NCBI GenBank assembly: GCA_045632125.1
Contig: JAZQWC010000047.1
Span: 1-19,186, forward strand
DNA: 19,186 nucleotides
Source: CALWPV01 sp045632125
GTDB lineage: Bacteria; Bacillota; Clostridia; Lachnospirales; Bianqueaceae
Reading direction: 5' to 3'
Below the pieces are notes generated by a model. That model saw only the letters and a program-made list of their open reading frames with translations, did no database searches and had not been told where the DNA came from. A program made the translations under genes and the position numbers. Below, piece by piece: positions 7,874 through 15,380 of this stretch (position 1 is the stretch's first letter; the number at the start of each line of letters is the position of its first letter).

Positions 7874-9280
7874 ATGAATTATCGTGAAGCGATCGACAAG
7901 TACTTTGATGCGAACTGGTTTCCTATGATGAAGGATATTGCCCGGATCGTATCGATCAACAGTGAAAAAATGCCTGCAGAAGAAGGAATGCCCTTTGGAC
8001 GCGGTCCTTATGAGGCTCTGCAGGAGTTCTTTGAATTGGCAAAGGAGCATGGTTTTGAACCTAAGAATTATGATAACTATGTGGGTGCCATTGATTTGAA
8101 CGACAAAGAAAAACAGCTGGATATTTTGGCACATTTAGATGTAGTGCCCGCCGGTGAAGGCTGGACAGTATGTGATCCCTTTGAGCCTGTGATCAAAGAT
8201 GGCAGAATTTATGGCCGTGGTACCGCCGATGATAAAGGTCCTGCGATTGTGGCTATGTATGCGATGAAGTGTGTGCGCGATTTAGGAATCGAATTGACTA
8301 AAAATACTCGCCTGATCGTAGGTACTGATGAAGAGTGCGGCAGTGGTGATATTCCTCATTACTATGCAGTGGAAGAGGAAGCTCCCATGACCTTTTCGCC
8401 GGATGCTGAGTATCCTGTTATCAATATTGAAAAAGGAAGTATACATCCGGAGTTTCGGGCGAATTGGGAAGAAGATAAGGCACTTCCCCGCGTGGTTTCC
8501 ATTGATGGAAGCTTGAAAGTAAATATTCTGCCCGGTAAAGCGCGTGCTGTTGTGGAAGGCTTGGAATTGGCTGTAATGCAGGAAATCGCAGCTAAGGTAA
8601 CGGAGTCTACTAAAGTAGAATTTGAGTTGGTACAGAAAGAGGAACTGGTGTATATTACTGCTGTAGGGTATGGTGCCCATGCAGCATCACCCTGGGAGGG
8701 TAATAACGCCTTGACCGCTTTGATTGAATATTTGTGTGCGCTGCCTCTGGCTGATTCTGAAGCTGCTCGTAAACTGGCTAGCTTGAATAAGTTGTTCCCA
8801 CATGGAGATAGCTATGGTGCCGGTTTGGGTGTCGATATGGAAGATGCAGAGTCTGGTAAGTTAACCTTGGTATTTAGTATGATGAAATGGGGGCTGACTG
8901 GTTTTGTTGGCCAATATGATTGTCGTGCACCGATCTGTGCCAATAATGAAAATATGCGGGATGTGGCTGAAAAAGCCTTGGCAAACGAAGGTATCGTAAT
9001 GGATCATGATGATATGCATGCACCGCATTACGTTCCCGCTGAGTCCCCCTTTGTTCAGGAACTGTTAAAGGTATATGAAGATTATACCGGTTTGAAGGGT
9101 GAATGCATCGCCATTGGTGGTGGTACTTACGTGCATCATTTGAAGAATGGTGTAGCTTTTGGTTGCGCTATGCCCGGTACCGATAACAAGATGCATGGTG
9201 CCGATGAATTTGCAGTAATTGAAGAATTGATCCTGAGTGCGAAAATGTTTGCTCAGATCATTATTGATTTGTGTCAGTAA
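7874..9280 (+). CDS. pepV: M20-family dipeptidase, PepV/Sapep type
   Basis: This 468-residue metallopeptidase is the usual PepV length (about 470). Metal ligands typical of the family are visible: H88 in AHLDVVPAG with D90, D120 in the GTADDKGP motif as bridging aspartate, the catalytic/ligand pair E153/E154 in TDEECGSGD, D177 in DAEYP, and H441 in the C-terminal MHGADEF. PepV enzymes hydrolyse dipeptides with broad specificity, including some with an N-terminal D-residue or beta-alanine. There is no signal peptide, so it is cytoplasmic. TTAGGAGGTTTC before the ATG fixes the start. Its place between deoD and the namZ–murK–murQ genes suggests recycling of peptides from cell wall or environment. 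The exact substrate is inference. Confidence 0.9.
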   Translation: MNYREAIDKYFDANWFPMMKDIARIVSINSEKMPAEEGMPFGRGPYEALQEFFELAKEHGFEPKNYDNYVGAIDLNDKEKQLDILAHLDVVPAGEGWTVCDPFEPVIKDGRIYGRGTADDKGPAIVAMYAMKCVRDLGIELTKNTRLIVGTDEECGSGDIPHYYAVEEEAPMTFSPDAEYPVINIEKGSIHPEFRANWEEDKALPRVVSIDGSLKVNILPGKARAVVEGLELAVMQEIAAKVTESTKVEFELVQKEELVYITAVGYGAHAASPWEGNNALTALIEYLCALPLADSEAARKLASLNKLFPHGDSYGAGLGVDMEDAESGKLTLVFSMMKWGLTGFVGQYDCRAPICANNENMRDVAEKALANEGIVMDHDDMHAPHYVPAESPFVQELLKVYEDYTGLKGECIAIGGGTYVHHLKNGVAFGCAMPGTDNKMHGADEFAVIEELILSAKMFAQIIIDLCQ

Positions 9281-9358
9281 GCTTTTGCTTAGGCTATTTA
9301 AGTGTTTTCAGCTCTGTTGAGAACATTGATAATATGTTTACTAAAGGAGAAATCAACT

Positions 9359-10498
9359 ATGGTTAAGCTTGGTATTGATCGTATCAGCGAATTTCCTAAG
9401 CTGCTAAAAGGCAAGAAGATTGGTTTGATTACCAATTATTCCGGGGTGGATAGTAGCATGGAAGAAGATCTGGATGTGTTCGTTAATGCAGGCTATACAG
9501 TAGACCGTCTGTTTACGCCGGAACATGGTTTGTATGGTGCTATGGATGGTGCTAAAGTGGATAATAACATTCATCCTAAACATGGTATTCCCATGATTTC
9601 ACTATATGGTGAAAAAAGAACACCCGGTGCAGAGGATTTGGCAGGCTTGGATGTATTGGTATATGATATTCAGGATGTAGGTCTCCGTTACTATACTTAT
9701 ATTTATACATTGGCTAACTGCATGCAGGCTGCGGAAAAAGTAGGTTTACCGGTTGTAGTTCTGGATCGTCCCAATCCCCTTGGCTGCGAAGTGGGAGGAA
9801 ATCGTATGGATCCCAATATCTCAACCTTTGTGGGTGCTCATGAATTGGCGACTCGTTATGGTTTGACGATTGGCGAACTGGGTAACTATTTCAAAAAGTA
9901 TTTCAAGTTGACGATTGAATATAATGTAATTCCTATGGAAGGCTATAAAAAGAATATGCTGTGGCCGCAGACAGGTCAGTTGTGGAATCTGCCGTCTCCT
10001 TCTATTCATACCTTTCATTCTACCTTGTGTTATTATGGCGGTTGCTTCTTTGAAGGTACCAATGTGAGTGAAGGTCGCGGTACAGCAGCTCCATTCCAGA
10101 TTTACGGTGCTCCTTTCATTGATATGGATAAATTAGTGGATGAACTTCGTCTGCGGATCCATGATGAGAATCTGGCTTTTCGTAAGCGTGCGTTTACTCC
10201 TTTTTGGTCGAAACATGAAGGGAAAACCTGCTTTGGTGTTGAGTTTATTCCGTTATCAGATAAGCTTGACTTTATGCCTACTGCTTTGATTACGATGAAG
10301 ACGATTCGTGAACTGCATCCCAAGGAGTTTGAATTCCGTTCTTATGCTGATGTAGGTCGCATTGCCCAGTTGGCAGGTGATCATACTGCTAACGATTATT
10401 TGGATGATAAGCTGAGTTTAGAAGAGCTGTTGACTGCATGGGAAGAACAGGCAGAGGACTTTGCTATGGAAGTTATGGAGTGCAGAATCTATGATTGA
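9359..10498 (+). CDS. namZ: NamZ-type exo-beta-N-acetylmuramidase (DUF1343 / YbbC family), no signal peptide
   Basis: This 379-residue protein has the conserved DUF1343 motifs in order: LITNYSG near 23-29, FTPEHGLYG at 52-60, YDIQDVGLRYYTY at 102-114, LDRPNPLG at 135-142, and a later EGRGTAAPFQIYG. B. subtilis NamZ (YbbC) removes MurNAc from the non-reducing end of peptidoglycan fragments. That enzyme is exported, whereas this protein starts directly with the conserved domain, which implies cytoplasmic action on imported fragments. ATG 9359 is preferred over an upstream in-frame ATG at 9302 because AAAGGAGA precedes it at normal distance. Even the longer version adds only a short hydrophobic stretch without a convincing cleavage site. 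Its end overlaps the start of the kinase gene by 8 bases. Partners murK and murQ follow and support the function. Confidence 0.9.
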   Translation: MVKLGIDRISEFPKLLKGKKIGLITNYSGVDSSMEEDLDVFVNAGYTVDRLFTPEHGLYGAMDGAKVDNNIHPKHGIPMISLYGEKRTPGAEDLAGLDVLVYDIQDVGLRYYTYIYTLANCMQAAEKVGLPVVVLDRPNPLGCEVGGNRMDPNISTFVGAHELATRYGLTIGELGNYFKKYFKLTIEYNVIPMEGYKKNMLWPQTGQLWNLPSPSIHTFHSTLCYYGGCFFEGTNVSEGRGTAAPFQIYGAPFIDMDKLVDELRLRIHDENLAFRKRAFTPFWSKHEGKTCFGVEFIPLSDKLDFMPTALITMKTIRELHPKEFEFRSYADVGRIAQLAGDHTANDYLDDKLSLEELLTAWEEQAEDFAMEVMECRIYD

Positions 10499-11417
10499 TG
10501 CATATAAGAATCCTTTTGTGGTTGGTATGGATGGCGGCGGCACTAAAACCAAGGTTTGTGTAATGGATCTGGAAGGCCGCGAAGTAGATGTGTTATTCGG
10601 CGGCGGTATGAATATCAACGGTTTGGGTCGTGAAGGTGTACTGCGGAATATGGCTGCTATATTTGCTGAATTAAAAGAGCGTGGAGCAGAATGGAAGCAG
10701 ATGAAGAGCCTGTGTATTGGTGCTGCCGGTATTAGTAATCCGGATTTGTTGGATACATTGAAGGAAAGTGTAAAAGCTGCCGGTATTGAACAGGAGCCGA
10801 TTATTTTAGGAGATCATCATGCTGCATTGTATGGTGCCCATGGTCGAGGTAAGGGAATGATCTTGATTGCCGGTACCGGTTCTATGTGCTTTGGTTTGGA
10901 TGGCCAAGGCGGAGAGGCTCGTACGGGTGGTCGTGGATACTTGATCGATGATGAAGGCAGCGGCTATGCCCTGGGACGAGATGTACTGAGTGCCATTGCG
11001 TATGCAGAAGATGGAAGAATTCCTCCTACTTGTATGAGAGAGGCTGTATTTAATCAGCTGGGTATCGATAACATTAATGACATGATCAAATTTGTTTATG
11101 CAGATACCACCGGCAAAAAAGAAATCGCAGCATTAGCGCCCAATATTATGCTGGGCTTGGCTGCCGGAGAAAAAGTTGCCTTTGATGCCATGGAAAAAGC
11201 AGCCGAAAAACTGGCCGAGATGGTTGGTCCGGTGGTTGAAAAACTCCAGATGCAAAATGGCGAACTTGCCTTTTGTGGAAGTGTAATCACTAAAAATGAA
11301 GTGGTAATCGAAAAGCTGAAAAGTAAGCTGAAAGCAAAGTATCCGGAATTGAAGTGTATTCAGCCTAAAATGGATGCTGCGTTTGGTTCTGCTTTAAGAG
11401 CGTTGGAAGAAGTGTAA
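10491..11417 (+). CDS. murK: BadF/BadG-type amino-sugar kinase, probable MurNAc/GlcNAc kinase
   Basis: This 308-residue member of the ASKHA fold (BadF/BadG/BcrA/BcrD ATPase family, N-acetylglucosamine kinase-like) has the phosphate-1 loop MDGGGTKTK at 13-21. The phosphate-2 loop IAGTGS is at 126-131, and GGRGYLIDDEGSGYALGRD, typical of the GlcNAc kinase group, is at 146-164. Clostridial MurK phosphorylates both MurNAc and GlcNAc at O6 in the cytoplasm. That activity fits exactly between NamZ, which makes MurNAc, and MurQ, which uses MurNAc-6-P. Specificity for MurNAc is inferred from context. ATG 10491 overlaps the stop of namZ (ATGATTGA), which suggests translational coupling, with a modest GGAG upstream. 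An in-frame ATG at 10461 is less likely because it lies deep inside namZ without a ribosome binding site. Confidence 0.88.
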   Translation: MIDAYKNPFVVGMDGGGTKTKVCVMDLEGREVDVLFGGGMNINGLGREGVLRNMAAIFAELKERGAEWKQMKSLCIGAAGISNPDLLDTLKESVKAAGIEQEPIILGDHHAALYGAHGRGKGMILIAGTGSMCFGLDGQGGEARTGGRGYLIDDEGSGYALGRDVLSAIAYAEDGRIPPTCMREAVFNQLGIDNINDMIKFVYADTTGKKEIAALAPNIMLGLAAGEKVAFDAMEKAAEKLAEMVGPVVEKLQMQNGELAFCGSVITKNEVVIEKLKSKLKAKYPELKCIQPKMDAAFGSALRALEEV

Positions 11418-11430
11418 ATTTACAGCATTA

Positions 11431-11455
11431 AGTTTACCGAGCGGTAAACTATAAT
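11431..11455 (+). promoter_or_regulatory. 20-bp palindrome abutting a TATAAT: candidate operator/promoter of murQ
   Basis: AGTTTACCGAGCGGTAAACT (11431-11450) is symmetric except for its two central bases. Its last T is the first base of TATAAT at 11450-11455. The -35 region at the right distance (ATTAAG, 11427-11432) is poor. No T-run follows, so it is not a terminator. The arrangement fits a repressor site in the promoter spacer. The cognate regulator is not in the window. Confidence 0.5.
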
Positions 11456-11527
11456 AAAGAATGGCGTTGTGCGCCGATTTTACAAAACATGAAAGGGTTT
11501 CCCAAAAAGGGAAAAAGGGACAAAGAA

Positions 11528-12427
11528 ATGCAGATCGGAACTACTGAAACTAGAAATCCTAATACTATGAACATTGATATGATGAGCTCTGCGGAAATCG
11601 TTAAAGCAATCAATGATGAAGATCATAAAGTTGCAGACGCAATTCAAAGCGAACTTCCTGAAATTGCAAAAGCTGTTGATATGATCGTTGAAAAACTGCG
11701 TGCCGGTGGCCGTTTGGTATATGCCGGTGCCGGTACCTCCGGTCGTTTAGGTGTATTGGATGCTGTTGAATGTCGTCCTACTTATAGCGCAGAGTGTGTT
11801 GTAGGTGTATTAGCCGGTGGTGAAAAGGCTATGTTCTATGCACAGGAAGGTGCTGAAGACTCTAAAGAACTGGCCCGTAAAGAATTGGATGAGATCGGCT
11901 TTTGTAAAGATGATATTTTGTGTGGTATCGCTGCTTCTGGTCGCACCCCTTATGTAATCGGTGCTATGGAATATGCTCATGAGCTTGGTACTCAGGCTAT
12001 TGTTGTAACCAATAACAAAGGCGCTAAAGTAAGTGAAGTAGCTGATGTAACTATTGCTGCAGTAGTAGGCCCTGAGGCTGTAACCGGTTCTACTCGTATG
12101 AAGGCTGGTACTGCTCAGAAAATGATTTTGAATATGCTGTCTACTGCTTCCATGATTCGTTTGGGCAAAGTTTACTCCAACCTGATGGTTGACCTTCGAA
12201 TTTCCAATGAAAAATTGGTTGACCGTGGTGAAAGAATCGTTGCTATGATCGCCGGTGTTGAGCAGTCTGTTGCAGCAGAAGCTTTGAAAAAGAGTGGAGA
12301 GGTTAAGACTGCCATCGTAATGATCAAAGCTGGTGTAGATGAGGAAATCGCACGCGAACTGCTGGCAAAGAATGAAGGTATTATTGCTAAAGTATTTGCT
12401 AGTCTGGGTATCGAAGCCGAGCGCTAA
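11528..12427 (+). CDS. murQ: N-acetylmuramic acid 6-phosphate etherase
   Basis: This 299-residue SIS-domain protein is close to E. coli MurQ (298) in length and motif order. AGAGTSGRLGVLDAVECRPTY spans about residues 66-86, with E81 at the position of the catalytic Glu83 of E. coli. EGAEDS at 107-112 carries E110, matching Glu114. Further motifs are GIAASGRTPYV, TGSTRMKAGTAQK and NLMVDLRISNEKL. MurQ cleaves the D-lactyl ether of MurNAc-6-P to give GlcNAc-6-P, joining wall recycling to amino-sugar metabolism in the cytoplasm. ATG 11528 is chosen because the protein then begins like other MurQ proteins. The in-frame ATG at 11489 would add 13 lysine-rich residues. The ribosome binding site (AAAAGGGA) is weak for this genome. 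Codon use leans to GGT, GCT and GTA, suggesting good expression. A strong terminator follows. Confidence 0.94.
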   Translation: MQIGTTETRNPNTMNIDMMSSAEIVKAINDEDHKVADAIQSELPEIAKAVDMIVEKLRAGGRLVYAGAGTSGRLGVLDAVECRPTYSAECVVGVLAGGEKAMFYAQEGAEDSKELARKELDEIGFCKDDILCGIAASGRTPYVIGAMEYAHELGTQAIVVTNNKGAKVSEVADVTIAAVVGPEAVTGSTRMKAGTAQKMILNMLSTASMIRLGKVYSNLMVDLRISNEKLVDRGERIVAMIAGVEQSVAAEALKKSGEVKTAIVMIKAGVDEEIARELLAKNEGIIAKVFASLGIEAER

Positions 12428-12457
12428 TTCAAGATTGATTTTAATTTAAGTTTATCT

Positions 12458-12503
12458 AGAATCCTGTTTTGCCAAAATAAAGGTAAAGCAGGATTCTTTT
12501 TTT
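12458..12503 (+). terminator. Intrinsic terminator after murQ
   Basis: AGAATCCTG (12458-12466) pairs with CAGGATTCT (12489-12497), with a further partial TTT.GCC/GGT.AA pairing inside, followed by an unbroken T run to 12503. It ends the salvage block and separates it from perR. Confidence 0.9.
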
Positions 12504-12514
12504 GGAAAAATATG

Positions 12515-12564
12515 TTGACAAAACATTTCAAATGAGATATAATCCTATTAACTAAAATATCTCA
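12515..12564 (+). promoter_or_regulatory. perR promoter with overlapping inverted repeat and PerR-box-like site
   Basis: TTGACA (12515-12520), exactly 17 bases, and TATAAT (12538-12543) form a near-consensus sigma-A promoter. TGAGATAT (12533-12540) and ATATCTCA (12557-12564) form a perfect 8-bp inverted repeat around the start region. Within it, 12537-12551 agrees with the B. subtilis PerR box TTATAATNATTATAA at 10 of 14 defined positions and covers the -10. This suggests autoregulation by PerR. The promoter is well supported; the operator is inference. Confidence 0.75.
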
Positions 12565-12579
12565 GTAGGAGGTGACCGG

Positions 12580-12969
12580 ATGAAAGAAACTCGTAATACA
12601 TTTCAAAAAACTGCTGTTTTTGAAATGCTTCAGGAAATGCACGATCATCCCTCGGCAGATCGAGTATACGAAAGAGTAAGAGAGAGGTATCCGAATATTA
12701 GCCGATCTACCGTATATCGTATCTTAAATCAGTTGGCGGAACGAGGAGCAGTATATAAAGTGATGATGCCCGGTGCAGCGGATCGTTTTGATTTTAATAA
12801 TGTTCCTCATTACCATATTCATTGCACAGATTGCGATGAAGTATACGATATCGATTTGCAGTGGTTTGAAGATTTGGATCAGCAAGCTGAAAAAGCATCT
12901 GATTTCAAGATTTTATCGCACACTGTAGTATTTGAAGGCCTGTGTCCGGAGTGTCAGGCTCATTCTTAA
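12580..12969 (+). CDS. perR: Fur-family peroxide-sensing repressor PerR
   Basis: This 129-residue Fur-family protein has an N-terminal winged helix (SRSTVYRILNQL near 41-52) and a C-terminal dimer/metal domain. The structural zinc site is complete: C82/C85 in HCTDC and C122/C125 in CPEC. All five positions that form the regulatory Fe/Mn site in B. subtilis PerR are matched: H23, D71 (in RFD), H77 and H79 (in HYHIH), and D90. The aspartate at the last position is the residue that separates PerR from Fur, so PerR is preferred. H2O2 oxidises the Fe-bound histidines and releases DNA. The protein is slightly short at the N-terminus (B. subtilis 145). AGGAGGTGA precedes the ATG. The next gene, 40 bases on, is rubrerythrin, a typical PerR target in clostridia. 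Confidence 0.92.
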   Translation: MKETRNTFQKTAVFEMLQEMHDHPSADRVYERVRERYPNISRSTVYRILNQLAERGAVYKVMMPGAADRFDFNNVPHYHIHCTDCDEVYDIDLQWFEDLDQQAEKASDFKILSHTVVFEGLCPECQAHS

Positions 12970-13009
12970 TGTATTTTAGTTAATCTACATCATAAAAAGG
13001 AGAAATATC

Positions 13010-13546
13010 ATGGCAGAATTAAAAGGAAGCAAGACAGAGAAAAATTTATGGGAAGCTTTTGCAGGCGAATCTCAGGCAAGAAATAAGTATTCTTACTTTG
13101 CATCGAAAGCAAAGAAAGAAGGTTATGTTCAGATTGCTAATCTGTTTGAAGAGACTGCAAATAATGAAAAAGAACATGCTAAAATGTGGTTCAAACTATT
13201 GAATGGTATTGGCACCACGGCAGAAAACCTGAAGGCTGCAGCTGAGGGTGAAAACTATGAGTGGACCGATATGTATGATACTTTTGCTAAAGAGGCCGAA
13301 GAGGAGGGCTTTGACGATATTGCCAGATTGTTCCGTGGTGTTGCTGCAATTGAAAAAGAACATGAGGAACGCTATAGAAAGCTTTTGGCAAATGTTGAAG
13401 GTGGTCTGGTATTCTCTAGAGATGGTGAAATGATTTGGCAGTGTGGTAATTGCGGTCATATCTGTGTTGGCAAGACTGCACCGAATGTATGTCCTGTTTG
13501 TGCTCATCCGCAGGCTTATTTCCAAATCAAAGCAGAAAACTACTAA
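13010..13546 (+). CDS. rbr: Rubrerythrin
   Basis: This 178-residue protein has a ferritin-like diiron four-helix domain followed by a rubredoxin-like domain. Diiron ligands are visible as E20, the E53-x-x-H56 pair in NEKEH, E97 and the E115-x-x-H118 pair in IEKEH. The C-terminal iron site is C145-x-x-C148 and C161-x-x-C164 (CGNCGH...CPVCAHP). Rubrerythrin reduces hydrogen peroxide to water in the cytoplasm of anaerobes, taking electrons through rubredoxin or its own Fe-Cys4 site. It is transcribed behind perR with a 40-base gap, no separate promoter was recognised, and a terminator follows. This makes a compact peroxide-defence operon. AAAAAGGAGAAATATC before the ATG fixes the start. Confidence 0.95.
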   Translation: MAELKGSKTEKNLWEAFAGESQARNKYSYFASKAKKEGYVQIANLFEETANNEKEHAKMWFKLLNGIGTTAENLKAAAEGENYEWTDMYDTFAKEAEEEGFDDIARLFRGVAAIEKEHEERYRKLLANVEGGLVFSRDGEMIWQCGNCGHICVGKTAPNVCPVCAHPQAYFQIKAENY

Positions 13547-13570
13547 TATTTTTAAGAAGAATTTAGGACG

Positions 13571-13604
13571 GCCTCCGCGAAAAAACGCGGAGGCTGTTTG
13601 TTTG
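13571..13604 (+). terminator. Intrinsic terminator after rubrerythrin
   Basis: GCCTCCGCG (13571-13579), a six-A loop and CGCGGAGGC (13586-13594) form a perfect GC-rich 9-bp stem, followed by TGTTTGTTTG. The T tract is interrupted by G but the stem is strong. Confidence 0.85.
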
Positions 13605-13654
13605 TGCGGTTTTAGAAGCTTTGTTCATTATCTTTAGTTTTAAATGCCAAAGCC

Positions 13655-13683
13655 TTGACATTTTGAGCAAAATGTAATAGAAT
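13655..13683 (+). promoter_or_regulatory. Sigma-A-like promoter for rny–spoVS
   Basis: TTGACA (13655-13660), 17 bases, TAGAAT (13678-13683). The predicted leader is about 108 bases. A second, weaker pair, TTGACT (13738-13743) and TATGCA (13761-13766), also 17 apart, lies closer to the gene. The rest of the 252-base gap between rubrerythrin and rny holds only this and the terminator. Confidence 0.65.
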
Positions 13684-13798
13684 ATTTACGTTATTGTAAA
13701 TTCGCGATGACTATCGGTTCCGTTGTGAATTCGATTATTGACTCATCATGAAATACGAAATATGCACTATGAAAACTAAATAAGGAGGTGTTATTGTC

Positions 13799-15355
13799 TT
13801 GGAGATACCAGTATTTGTTATTATCATCCTGATTCTGGTAGCGATCGGATTGGTTGTGGCCGCGTTTGTAGCCGGTATCCAATATCGTAAAAAAGTTGGA
13901 GAAGCTCAGATCGGTGCTGCAGAAACGAAAGCGAGAGAAATCATAGATGATGCGCTTAAATCTGCTGACAGCAAGAAACGTGAGATTTTGCTGGAAGCTA
14001 AGGAAGAAGCTCTGAAAACGAAGAATGAAATGGAACATGAAGTGAAAGAGCGTCGTACCGAGGTTCAGCGTCAGGAAAAGCGTGTAATTCAGAAGGAAGA
14101 AGCTTTAGACAGAAAGAGTGATGCTCTGGAAAAGAGAGAAGCTCAAATGAACAAAAAGTCTGAAGAACTGGAAAAGAAAAACAAAGAAATTTCTAAGATT
14201 CATGAGGCTCAGCTGGCTGAACTTGAAAAAGTTTCCGGTATGACCTCAGATCAGGCTAAAGCTGTTTTACTGCAGTCCGTTGAGGAGGATGTAAAACATG
14301 AAATGGCCACTATTTTGAAAGAAAATGAGGCAAGAATGAAAGATGAAGCCACCAAAAAAGCTCGGGAAATCATTACCGATGCGATCCAGCGTTGTGCTGC
14401 TGATCATGTGGCTGAGTCAACCGTATCCGTGGTTCCGCTTCCCAGCGATGAGATGAAGGGCCGCATCATTGGTCGTGAAGGCCGTAATATACGAGCACTT
14501 GAGACGCTCACCGGAATCGATCTGATTATCGATGATACGCCGGAAGCCGTTATCTTGTCCGGTTTCGATCCGATCCGCCGCGAGATCGCCAGAATTACTC
14601 TGGAAAAATTGATCGTGGATGGTCGAATTCATCCCGCTCGTATTGAGGAAATGGTAAACAAGGCAACCAAGGAAGTAGAGAACAAGATTCGTGAGGAAGG
14701 TGAAGCGGCTACATTTGATACAAATGTACACGGCCTGCATCCGGAGTTAGTTCGCCTTCTTGGTAAATTAAAATATCGTACCAGTTATGGACAAAATGTA
14801 CTCAAACACTCCATTGAGGTTTCACACCTGTCCGGCTTGATCGCAGGTGAGTTGGGTCTGGATATTCGCGTTGCGAAACGGGCCGGCTTGCTGCATGATA
14901 TCGGTAAGGCTGTGGATCATGAAATGGAAGGCTCCCATATTTCTTTGGGTGCTCAGTTATTGAAGAAGTATCATGAGTCCAAGACAGTGATCAATGCACT
15001 GGAAGCGCACCATGGCGATGTAGAGCCCGAAAGCTTGATTGCCGTGATTGTACAGGCGGCCGACTCTATTTCTGCTGCCAGACCCGGTGCTAGACGTGAA
15101 ACACTTGAAAATTACATTAGTCGTTTGGAAAAACTGGAAGGAATCGCTAATGATTTCTCCGGCGTAAGCAAGAGTTATGCAATCCAGGCAGGTCGTGAAC
15201 TTCGTTTGGTTGTTGTACCCGAGCAGGTAAATGACGATGAAATGCGTATTTTGGCTCGCGAAGTTGCTAAGAGAATCGAGCAGGAAATGGAATATCCCGG
15301 TCAGATCAAAGTCAACGTAATTCGTGAAACCAGAGTTGTGGACTATGCAAAATAA
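13799..15355 (+). CDS. rny: Ribonuclease Y
   Basis: This 518-residue protein (B. subtilis 520) has the full RNase Y architecture. An N-terminal membrane anchor spans residues ~4-26. A long charged coiled coil rich in K and E runs from ~35 to 180. A KH RNA-binding domain with GRIIGREGRNIRALE lies near 222-236. An HD domain follows with HSIEVSHLSG and the HD pair H366/D367 in LLHDIGK. It is a membrane-attached endoribonuclease that starts mRNA decay in Firmicutes. The start codon is TTG: the only strong ribosome binding site, AAGGAGGTG, ends eight bases before it, and the membrane segment begins right after. It is followed 25 bases later by spoVS, an arrangement also seen in B. subtilis, where ymdB lies between. 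Confidence 0.96.
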   Translation: MEIPVFVIIILILVAIGLVVAAFVAGIQYRKKVGEAQIGAAETKAREIIDDALKSADSKKREILLEAKEEALKTKNEMEHEVKERRTEVQRQEKRVIQKEEALDRKSDALEKREAQMNKKSEELEKKNKEISKIHEAQLAELEKVSGMTSDQAKAVLLQSVEEDVKHEMATILKENEARMKDEATKKAREIITDAIQRCAADHVAESTVSVVPLPSDEMKGRIIGREGRNIRALETLTGIDLIIDDTPEAVILSGFDPIRREIARITLEKLIVDGRIHPARIEEMVNKATKEVENKIREEGEAATFDTNVHGLHPELVRLLGKLKYRTSYGQNVLKHSIEVSHLSGLIAGELGLDIRVAKRAGLLHDIGKAVDHEMEGSHISLGAQLLKKYHESKTVINALEAHHGDVEPESLIAVIVQAADSISAARPGARRETLENYISRLEKLEGIANDFSGVSKSYAIQAGRELRLVVVPEQVNDDEMRILAREVAKRIEQEMEYPGQIKVNVIRETRVVDYAK

Positions 15356-15380
15356 CGTCGAATAGGAAGGAGATCACCGC

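Noticed and set aside
9278..9292. TAAGC/GCTTA hairpin at the pepV stop as a terminator
   Set aside because: Stem of only 5 bp without a T run; the next gene is close and probably co-transcribed.
11463..11514. GGCG/CGCC and TTTCCC/GGGAAA hairpins between murK and murQ as a terminator
   Set aside because: Stems are only 4 to 6 bp and an A-rich, not T-rich, tract follows; at most a weak leader structure.
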